Below, piece by piece: positions 1 through 5,474 of a stretch of DNA of 8,414 nucleotides; position 1 is the first letter of the stretch; each line of letters begins with the position of its first letter. The translations under genes were made by a program, and so were the position numbers. The stretch comes from DATKDU01 sp035649415 (GTDB lineage: Bacteria > Planctomycetota > Planctomycetia > Pirellulales > Pirellulaceae). The notes beneath the pieces were generated by a model, which worked only from the letters and a program-made list of their open reading frames with translations, was not told the DNA's origin and searched no databases. The stretch spans positions 1 through 8,414 of the forward strand of contig DASRJP010000351.1 in the NCBI GenBank assembly GCA_035649415.1, read 5' to 3'.

Positions 1-251
1 CCATTGGCGGCTGGGGAGGGCTCAACCGCCGGATACTTGTTCGGCACGACGCGCACCGACCAGCCGTTGTCTGCCGCGCCGGGATAGATGGCCAGGGCGT
101 CGGGCGTCTGATGCTCGTTGCCGGCGCAAAAGGGGCAAGGATCAACGCTCCGCCGCACCACCTGCTCCTCGAACTCATGCGGCCGGCCGGCGCGCTGGCT
201 CCCGACGATCACCCAGCGGTTGTGAAGCCGGTCGTAGCGATACTCGGACAT
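1..251 (-). CDS. galT: Galactose-1-phosphate uridylyltransferase-like protein (GalT, HIT superfamily), N-terminal part
   Basis: The gene runs off the left edge; 83 residues are visible from an ATG at 249-251. GalT transfers UMP between UDP-glucose and galactose-1-phosphate in the cytoplasmic Leloir pathway. Seen here: an N-terminus of the form SEYRYDRLHNRWVIV (family pattern: DP..GRWV.I), then RAGRPHEF at residues 20-27, the zinc-knuckle-like CPFCAGNE with C39 and C42, and RVVPNKYPAV at residues 67-76. All three blocks occur in this order in GalT-type proteins. The catalytic His-Pro-His lies beyond the window, so activity cannot be checked, and a related HIT nucleotidyltransferase (for example an ADP-glucose phosphorylase type) remains possible. 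No convincing Shine-Dalgarno precedes the ATG, and an intrinsic terminator ends only about 15 nt upstream. This suggests that expression depends on read-through or attenuation. Confidence 0.85.
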   Translation of the reverse strand, partial: MSEYRYDRLHNRWVIVGSQRAGRPHEFEEQVVRRSVDPCPFCAGNEHQTPDALAIYPGAADNGWSVRVVPNKYPAVEPSPAAN

Positions 252-266
252 GCGGCGGCGAGCAGC

Positions 267-298
267 AACAAAAAGCCCCCGGCAACAACCAGGGGCTT
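267..298 (-). terminator. Intrinsic (Rho-independent) terminator after iscA / in the galT leader
   Basis: On the minus strand AAGCCCCTGG (298-289) pairs with CCGGGGGCTT (282-273): ten base pairs, one of them a T:G wobble, closing the 6-nt loop TTGTTG. The 3' arm runs straight into TTTGTT, giving five consecutive T residues at 274-270. This is a textbook terminator for transcription coming from the Fe-S genes (iscA stop at 376). Because galT starts at 251 and a candidate promoter lies upstream of the hairpin, it may also act as an attenuator. Confidence 0.8.
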
Positions 299-339
299 AC
301 GCAGGCTTCACTTGTGGTTGGCCGATGGCAGCGTCCGTC

Positions 340-368
340 AGTATGCAGGTCGTCCGCCAGCGTGACAA
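340..368 (-). promoter_or_regulatory. Candidate sigma-70-like promoter for galT
   Basis: The minus strand carries TTGTCA (368-363, five of six matches to TTGACA), a 17-nt spacer, and CATACT (345-340, four of six matches to TATAAT). It begins just after the iscA stop codon. Transcription would start near 333 and give a leader of about 80 nt that contains the terminator hairpin. The match is by eye only; in GC-rich DNA such near-consensus pairs can arise by chance. Confidence 0.4.
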
Positions 369-375
369 GGGCGTG

Positions 376-708
376 CTAGAACTGGTACGAACTGCCGCAA
401 CCGCACGACTTTTTGGCCATCGGGATTTCGAGGTGGAAACCGCGCTGCTCCAACCCGTCGATGAAGTCGAGCGTGGCGCCTTCCAGATACAACTCGCTCT
501 TCTTGTCCACCACCACGTCCACGCCGTGGTAATTGAATTTGCTGTCCTTGGCGTCGTCGTAGTCCTTCTCGATGGTCAGCTTGCTGGAATGCCCGCTGCA
601 TCCCCCGGCCACCAGACGGACCCTCAAAAAGGACTCCGGCCCGGCATTCACGGTTTCCTTGTATTTTTGGACTTCGCGGGCGGCGGCTTCGGTCATCAAG
701 ATCGACAT
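376..708 (-). CDS. iscA: HesB/IscA-family iron-sulfur cluster carrier protein
   Basis: This small A-type carrier (110 residues from the ATG at 706-708) binds iron or an Fe-S cluster and passes it to apoproteins. The three family cysteines are present: one in GGCSGHSS and two in the C-terminal CGCGSS (C37, C102 and C104 counted from this ATG). Length and C-terminal position of CGCG fit the family (about 105-120 residues). The residues after CSG are His-Ser-Ser, where the family usually has a hydrophobic or aromatic residue and Tyr, which is odd. AGGAG (723-719) precedes the start; it is 10 nt from this ATG but only 4 nt from an in-frame TTG at 712-714, so the TTG is a possible alternative start. 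The gene lies 92 nt downstream of the cysteine desulfurase, a natural partner, and is followed by a strong terminator. IscA, SufA and ErpA cannot be told apart here. Confidence 0.9.
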   Translation of the reverse strand: MSILMTEAAAREVQKYKETVNAGPESFLRVRLVAGGCSGHSSKLTIEKDYDDAKDSKFNYHGVDVVVDKKSELYLEGATLDFIDGLEQRGFHLEIPMAKKSCGCGSSYQF

Positions 709-735
709 GGTCAAGGGTCTCCTGAAAGAACCATT

Positions 736-757
736 TTTGACAGGCTTCTATGTCAAA
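736..757. promoter_or_regulatory. Perfect inverted repeat between desulfurase and iscA (possible operator)
   Basis: TTTGACA (736-742) and TGTCAAA (751-757) are exact reverse complements separated by 8 nt. The minus-strand copy contains TTGACA, a perfect -35 hexamer, but no good -10 hexamer lies 16-18 nt downstream. The element sits 28 nt upstream of the iscA ATG and just before its Shine-Dalgarno. Spacing and symmetry suit a dimeric repressor site or a small RNA hairpin; it does not resemble the IscR or Fur consensus. Confidence 0.4.
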
Positions 758-800
758 TATATCGTCCAATTGGCAGTTAGAAAAGGTGCAAATCCAAGCG

Positions 801-2006
801 CTAAACTTTCGCACTGCTCAGTTCACGCAGCCGCTGGACCATCTTGGACACCGCCTGGATCGTGAAATCGACCTCATCCTGGGTATTGAACCTCCCCAGG
901 CCGAACCGCAGGCTGGCGCGAACCAGATCATCGGGCATTCCCAGCGCCCGCAGCACGTGGCTCGGCTCCGGGTTGGCGCTGGTGCAGGCGCTGCCGCTCG
1001 AAAGGGCCACGTCTTTCATGTTCATCATCAGCGCCTCACCGTCCACCAGCGGAAAGGCGCAATCCAAGTTTCCTGGCAAACGAATCAGACTTGCATTGGC
1101 AGACCAGTCCGGACCATTCAGGACCACGTCCGGCACTTCGCGCTTCAAACCGTCCCACAGCCGCTCCCGCAGGGCGGCCAGACGTGCTGTCTCGTGCGTC
1201 ATTTCGGCAATGCACAGCTCGAGCGCCGTGGCCAGGCCAACGATGCCGGGAACGTTGAGCGTCCCGCTGCGCAGCCCACCCTCCTGGCCTCCACCGTCGA
1301 TCAGCGCTTCCAGCCGCACGCCTGCTCCTTGCCGCCGGACATACAGCGCGCCAATCCCTTTGGGCCCATATATTTTATGGGCCGTGAAGCTCATTAAATC
1401 GATTCCGAGCGCGTCCACATTCACGGGGATCTTCGCCACCGCTTGTGTCGCGTCGCAGTGCAGCGGCACTCCTCGCTCCCGACAAATGGCGGCGATCTCG
1501 CTGACCGGCTGGATCACGCCGATCTCGTTGTTGGCCAGCATCACGCTCACCAGCAGCGTGTCATCGCGAATTGCCTCGGCGACTTTCTGCGGCTCCAGCC
1601 ATCCCGCGCGGGGACTGCCCGCAGGCTCGACCGGCAGCAGCGTCACCTCCAGGCCGCGCCGGGCCAGCCGCTTGAGCGGGTCGAGCACGGCTTTGTGCTC
1701 TGTCGCCACGCTGACGATGTGGTTCCCCTTGCGACGCGGCCGATCGGCCAGCCCGCGGATCGCCAGGTTGTTACTCTCCGTGGCGCCGCTGGTAAAGACA
1801 ATCTCGCGGGCCGATGCGCCAATGGCCGCGGCAAGCGACTCCCGCGCGCGATCCACGGACGCCTTCGCCTCGTGTCCATAGCTGTGGCTCGTGCTGCCCG
1901 CGTTGCCGAACGTCTCCGTGAAATACGGCAACATCGCCTCGAGCACGCGCGGATCGACGCGCGTGGTAGCGTGGTTGTCCATATAAATCGGCACGTTCAT
2001 GGGCAT
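801..2006 (-). CDS. iscS: Cysteine desulfurase, NifS/IscS type (group I)
   Basis: A PLP enzyme of 401 residues that removes sulfur from L-cysteine, leaving alanine, and carries it as a persulfide for Fe-S cluster and thio-cofactor assembly. The N-terminus has IYMDNHATT (residues 7-15). SGATESNN (73-80) contacts PLP phosphate, H104 is the ring-stacking His, D185 and Q188 sit in HCDATQAV, and K211 in TAHKIYGPKG is the Schiff-base lysine. C341 in SSGSACTSA is the sulfur-accepting cysteine; the long flexible loop around it marks group I (IscS/NifS) rather than SufS. The size is normal. The gene starts 3 bp after the rsgA stop, so translational coupling is likely; GGGAG about 14 nt upstream is a weak ribosome site. 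An in-frame ATG two codons later is an alternative start. The iscA-type gene follows. IscS and NifS cannot be separated by sequence alone and no iscU or iscR is in view. Confidence 0.95.
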   Translation of the reverse strand: MPMNVPIYMDNHATTRVDPRVLEAMLPYFTETFGNAGSTSHSYGHEAKASVDRARESLAAAIGASAREIVFTSGATESNNLAIRGLADRPRRKGNHIVSVATEHKAVLDPLKRLARRGLEVTLLPVEPAGSPRAGWLEPQKVAEAIRDDTLLVSVMLANNEIGVIQPVSEIAAICRERGVPLHCDATQAVAKIPVNVDALGIDLMSFTAHKIYGPKGIGALYVRRQGAGVRLEALIDGGGQEGGLRSGTLNVPGIVGLATALELCIAEMTHETARLAALRERLWDGLKREVPDVVLNGPDWSANASLIRLPGNLDCAFPLVDGEALMMNMKDVALSSGSACTSANPEPSHVLRALGMPDDLVRASLRFGLGRFNTQDEVDFTIQAVSKMVQRLRELSSAKV

Positions 2007-2009
2007 CCG

Positions 2010-3137
2010 CTACGCGTCATCTCCCGCAAACAAGTGACAAAAGCTCTCGTATCTCCGTGCATCGAGCCGGCCGTCGGCGACCGCGTCCTTAACCGCGCAC
2101 TGGGCCTCGTGCTGGTGCGTACAGTCGGGAAAGCGGCAATGGCTGACAAACGGACGAATGTCGCGATAGTACCCGGCGACTTCCTCGGGAATCACGTCCC
2201 AGAGCTGGAATTGGCGGATGCCCGGCGTATCGACCACGAACCCGAGGTTGGCCAGTGGGATCAGCCGCGCCGAAGTCGTCGTGTGTTTTCCCTTTTGATT
2301 CTCGGAGCTGACTTCGCCTACCTTAAGCGCCAATTCGGGCTCGATGGCGTTGAGCAGCGATGACTTGCCGACGCCGCTTTGCCCGGCGACGACACTCGAT
2401 TTTCCCGCGATTCGCCGTCTCAGCCGGTCAATGCCAACCCCCGTCCGCGCGGACACCAAATACACCTCATAACCCATCTGGCCGTAAACACCCACCAGCG
2501 GCATCAGATCGGCCGGGTCGATCAGATCGATCTTGTTAATGCAGATGATCGGCGGCAGCCGCACGCGCTCCGCCTCGACCAGCAGCCGATCTATGAGGTT
2601 TGGCTTGAGCACCGGTTCGGCGGCACTCGACACGATCAGCACCTGATCGACATTGGCCACCAGCACCTGTTGCCGGCCCTTGCTTGTGCGGCACAGAACA
2701 CTCCGCCGCGGCTCGACGCGCTCGATCATCCCTTCGCTTTCACGCTCCGGCCGGAAGTAGACGACGTCCCCAGCGGCAATCACATGACGCTGGTCGGTGC
2801 TCAAATCTTTGAGAACGCCGCGGACCGCGCACTTGAAGAAGCGGCCGTCCTCGGCCTGCACCAGGCAGGTCAGTCCGTACATCTCCAGGACGGTCCCCCG
2901 CTGCATGCTGGGATCGACCGCCGGCAAGACGGCGAACCCACCCTGTTCTTTCTCCGCTTCCTGGCCGACGACCGTCCGCTTGCGAGTCAGTTCCCCCTTG
3001 CCGCTGACCCGTTCGCTTTTGACGATCCGGTCTTCGAGATTTTCGTCGCGCTGGAATTCGCGCGTCAGATCCTTGCGGCGCGCGCGCTCCTGGTGCTTTT
3101 TGCGAAAGTCCGCGCGAATCTTGCGTTTGCCAGACAT
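2010..3137 (-). CDS. rsgA: Ribosome small-subunit-dependent GTPase RsgA (YjeQ family)
   Basis: A cytoplasmic GTPase of 375 residues that checks late 30S subunit maturation and releases assembly factors when GTP is hydrolysed. The order of motifs is the circular permutation diagnostic of the family: G4 NKID (201-204), G5 SA (229-230), G1 GQSGVGKSS (252-260), the G2 threonines (286-288) and G3 DTPG (303-306). An OB-fold-like region covers roughly 80-145. The C-terminal zinc finger has C334, C339, H341 and C347, the same 5-2-6 spacing as E. coli RsgA. The first 66 residues are an unusually long charged extension, about one third Lys or Arg, probably disordered and RNA-binding. The ATG at 3135-3137 has no good Shine-Dalgarno; the REPIN-like element ends 6 nt upstream. 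The stop codon is 3 bp before the desulfurase start, indicating one transcript. Confidence 0.96.
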   Translation of the reverse strand: MSGKRKIRADFRKKHQERARRKDLTREFQRDENLEDRIVKSERVSGKGELTRKRTVVGQEAEKEQGGFAVLPAVDPSMQRGTVLEMYGLTCLVQAEDGRFFKCAVRGVLKDLSTDQRHVIAAGDVVYFRPERESEGMIERVEPRRSVLCRTSKGRQQVLVANVDQVLIVSSAAEPVLKPNLIDRLLVEAERVRLPPIICINKIDLIDPADLMPLVGVYGQMGYEVYLVSARTGVGIDRLRRRIAGKSSVVAGQSGVGKSSLLNAIEPELALKVGEVSSENQKGKHTTTSARLIPLANLGFVVDTPGIRQFQLWDVIPEEVAGYYRDIRPFVSHCRFPDCTHQHEAQCAVKDAVADGRLDARRYESFCHLFAGDDA

Positions 3138-3143
3138 ATTCGA

Positions 3144-3216
3144 GTAGGTCCCGCTTGCCGAGCGGGACCTGTAAAGGACGGGCGCGTATACGTCCCGCCC
3201 GGCAGGCGGGACCTAC
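3144..3216. repeat. REPIN-like element: two inverted GTAG-headed REP palindromes
   Basis: Two 25-nt copies of one palindrome face each other with their GTAG heads outward: one on the plus strand at 3144-3168, the other on the minus strand at 3216-3192, with a 23-nt spacer. Each is GTAG, then stem arm GTCCCGCY, loop TGCCG and arm RGCGGGAC. The copies differ at two positions only, and these two pair with each other (T:A on the left, C:G on the right), so the stem is preserved. A GTAG head followed by an imperfect or perfect palindrome is the known hallmark of REP sequences mobilised by RAYT (TnpA-REP) transposases, and an inverted outward pair is the REPIN arrangement. The element fills almost all of the ftsH-rsgA gap and includes the ftsH stop codon. 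Family membership is inferred, as only one pair is in view. Confidence 0.8.
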
Positions 3217-5225
3217 CTTGCCGCGACCTTTGCCGCCGTCGCCTGCGACAGCGGCTCGGCATTATGGGCATGCGACGTCGGCGCTGCATGGACGCTCGGG
3301 CCGAGGACCACGGCAATTTCGTTGTCGTCCAGTTCTTCCTTCTCCAGCAGCGCCCGGGCCAGCGCCTCGATCTTGTCGCGTCCCTGGACCAATAGTCGAC
3401 GAGCCCGCTCGGAACTCTCGCGGAGAATGCGGGAAACTTCGCCGTCGATCATCTCCATCGTGTGTTCGCTGAACTGTCGCTGCTGGTGCATCTCGCGTCC
3501 CAAGAACGGATCGTCATCCGCCAGCTTGAAGCTCACCGGGCCGAGCTTGTCGCTCATTCCCCAGTTCATCACCATGCGGCGGGCCAGGCCCGTGGCCCGC
3601 TCCAGGTCGTTTTCAGCGCCGACGGTCGTTTCGTCGTAAATCATCTTTTCCGCTTCGCGTCCGGCCAGCAGCACGGCCAGGTGGTCGCGCAGCTCCGACT
3701 CCGACATGCTGAGGCGGTCTTCGGCCGGCATCGTCTGCGTGCTCCCCAGCGAGCGGCCGCGCGGGACGATCGTCACCTTGTGAACACGATGCGCTCCCGG
3801 CAGCGTCCAGGCGAGCAGCGTGTGCCCCGCCTCGTGGTGTGCCGTCTTTTCCTTCTCCTTGGCCTGGAGCACTTCCTCCCGCTTGGGGCCCATCAGGACC
3901 TTGTCGCGGGCATATTCAAAATCCTCCATTTCCACCATCGACTTGTCATGCCGCGCCGCCCACAGTGCGGCTTCGTTGACAATGTTGCGAATGTCGGCGC
4001 CGGTCAGCCCGATCGTCGCCGAGGCCATCGTATCGAGATCGACGTCGTCGGCCAGCGGGACCTCGCGGGTATGAACCTTGAAGATCTCCACGCGCCCCTT
4101 CTGCGTCGGCCGGCCGACCGCGATGTGCCGGTCGAAGCGGCCGGGCCGCAACAGCGCCGGATCGAGCACGTCGGGCCGGTTCGTGGCTGCGACGACGATC
4201 ACAAAGTCGGTCTGCGAGAAGCCGTCCATCTCGCTGAGAATCTGGTTGAGCGTCTGCTCGCGCTCGTCGTGGCCGCCGCCCAGGCCTGCCCCGCGCTGCC
4301 GGCCGACCGCGTCGATCTCGTCAATGAAGATGATCGCGGGGGAAGTCTCTTTGGCCACGCGGAACAAATCGCGCACTCGGCTGGCCCCGACGCCCACGAA
4401 CATCTGGATGAATTCCGAGCCGTTAACCGAGAAGAACGGCACGCCCGCTTCGCCGGCAATCGCCCGGGCCAGCAGCGTTTTCCCCGTTCCCGGCGGCCCC
4501 ATCAGCAGCACGCCTTTGGGAACGCGGCCGCCGAGTTTCTGGAATTTTTTCGGGTTTTTCAGGAACTCGACCAGCTCCTGAAGGTCAGCTTTGACGCCTT
4601 CCAGACCGGCCACGTCCTGGAACGTGATCGCCTGCCGCGAGGCTTCGTAGCGCTTGGCCGGGCTCCGCGTAAACCCCGACAAAAAGCCGCCCCCCATCAT
4701 TTGATTCTGCGTCCGCCGCAGCCAGACCCAGAACAGAACGAAGATAAGGATCGTCACCAAGGTGGTGCCGACGAGCGCCGGAACCGTCAGGTCATATTGC
4801 GGCGCGAATTTGTGCGGAGTGCTGGCCAGCGCCTTTTCCAGTTCGGCAAAAGCGGCCGAGTCCGATTTTGGCAGCGTCACCTCGAATTGGACGCTGGCCT
4901 TCTTCGGCTTGCCATCCGCGGTTTTCTCCGGCTGGACCAGCTTGCCGTCCACGACCATGGGGGGCAGCTCGGGCGGAGTCTTGAACGTGCCGATGGCCCG
5001 CTGATCGAAGACTTCTACCGCCGTGACGTTCCCGTCGCGGAGCTGCTGGAGAAAAAAGTTGTAGTCGATCCGGGTGCGAGCCGGCCCGCTGTTCAGCCAG
5101 AACAGCGAGAAAATCAGCATCACGATGAGCACCGGGATCAGCCAGCTCGTGGCTGCCAGCCGCGGCGAGGGCCTGGTCGGCTGTTCTTCGCCGAATTCGT
5201 CCTGCTCAGGATGTTCCTTGGCCAT
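3213..5225 (-). CDS. ftsH: ATP-dependent zinc metalloprotease FtsH
   Basis: A membrane-anchored AAA+ protease of 670 residues that forms a hexamer, extracts and degrades misfolded membrane proteins and some short-lived cytosolic regulators. Domains in order: short cytoplasmic tail; membrane segment 1 (about 27-45); an extracytoplasmic domain (about 46-145) with a Lys/Pro-rich stretch at 94-110; membrane segment 2 (about 147-169); AAA+ domain with Walker A GPPGTGKT (243-250), pore motif FVGVGAS (276-282), Walker B IIFIDEID (298-305), sensor AATNRPD (346-352) and arginine fingers R360 and R363; peptidase domain with the zinc site HEAGH (464-468) and third ligand D540 in GAENDLERAT. The tail after about 640 is Ala/His-rich and poorly conserved. 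All catalytic residues are intact. GAGG lies only 1 nt before the ATG, unusually close. The stop codon TAG lies inside the REPIN-like element. Confidence 0.98.
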   Translation of the reverse strand: MAKEHPEQDEFGEEQPTRPSPRLAATSWLIPVLIVMLIFSLFWLNSGPARTRIDYNFFLQQLRDGNVTAVEVFDQRAIGTFKTPPELPPMVVDGKLVQPEKTADGKPKKASVQFEVTLPKSDSAAFAELEKALASTPHKFAPQYDLTVPALVGTTLVTILIFVLFWVWLRRTQNQMMGGGFLSGFTRSPAKRYEASRQAITFQDVAGLEGVKADLQELVEFLKNPKKFQKLGGRVPKGVLLMGPPGTGKTLLARAIAGEAGVPFFSVNGSEFIQMFVGVGASRVRDLFRVAKETSPAIIFIDEIDAVGRQRGAGLGGGHDEREQTLNQILSEMDGFSQTDFVIVVAATNRPDVLDPALLRPGRFDRHIAVGRPTQKGRVEIFKVHTREVPLADDVDLDTMASATIGLTGADIRNIVNEAALWAARHDKSMVEMEDFEYARDKVLMGPKREEVLQAKEKEKTAHHEAGHTLLAWTLPGAHRVHKVTIVPRGRSLGSTQTMPAEDRLSMSESELRDHLAVLLAGREAEKMIYDETTVGAENDLERATGLARRMVMNWGMSDKLGPVSFKLADDDPFLGREMHQQRQFSEHTMEMIDGEVSRILRESSERARRLLVQGRDKIEALARALLEKEELDDNEIAVVLGPSVHAAPTSHAHNAEPLSQATAAKVAAR

Positions 5226-5474
5226 TCCTCACTACCCGGGCGGCCAACGGGCGCCGCCGCTAACTGACCATTGAAATGCGAGAAGGGCCGCATCCGAAAC
5301 CCTTCCCCTGATGCATCTTATCCCGCACTACACAATTTGGGCAGGGCAGCCTTGCGTCGTTGGCCGCTGTCGCGTGCGGCTGGCAGGGATCAAAACGGTT
5401 GTGGTGGCTGTGGCGAAGACCTTGACCCCACGACCGGGGCTTCGGTGGCACTCAGCCCCAGCCACCACGATTCG
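5226..5474. other. Gene-free region between hemL and ftsH with several inverted repeats
   Basis: No convincing gene or tRNA is seen in these 249 nt, which must hold the 3' end of the hemL transcript and probably the ftsH promoter. A 10-bp exact inverted repeat pairs 5401-5410 (GTGGTGGCTG) with 5459-5468. A competing local hairpin pairs GGTGGC (5444-5449) with GCCACC (5461-5466), and inside lies CCCC (5426-5429) with GGGG (5436-5439). A second 10-bp pair links 5240-5249 (GCGGCCAACG) with 5358-5367. A 6-bp pair joins 5282-5287 with 5300-5305. A weak TTTT follows the 5401 arm on the minus strand, so the first structure may end the hemL transcript. I could not identify a credible -35/-10 pair for ftsH. 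Confidence 0.45.

Noticed and set aside
844..1881. A 345-codon plus-strand frame opposite the cysteine desulfurase
   Set aside because: Low-complexity Ser/Arg/Ala translation with no motif; the minus-strand frame has the full set of desulfurase residues.
2379..3395. A 338-codon plus-strand frame across rsgA and the end of ftsH
   Set aside because: It crosses two well-supported genes and the repeat and shows no domain, so it is a frame shadow.
4056..4065. AGCGGGACCT inside ftsH, resembling half of the REP stem
   Set aside because: It lacks the GTAG head and the opposite arm and encodes conserved FtsH sequence, so it is a chance match.
3462..5267. A 601-codon open frame on the plus strand opposite ftsH
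   Set aside because: It is the mirror of ftsH, which has every catalytic motif of its family. The antisense translation is rich in Arg, His and Pro with no recognisable domain, as expected from GC-rich codon bias.
5260..5451. A 63-codon minus-strand frame with a CPNC motif in the hemL-ftsH gap
   Set aside because: GTG start without a ribosome site, no recognisable similarity, and it overlaps the inverted repeats. A single CxxC in 63 residues is weak evidence.
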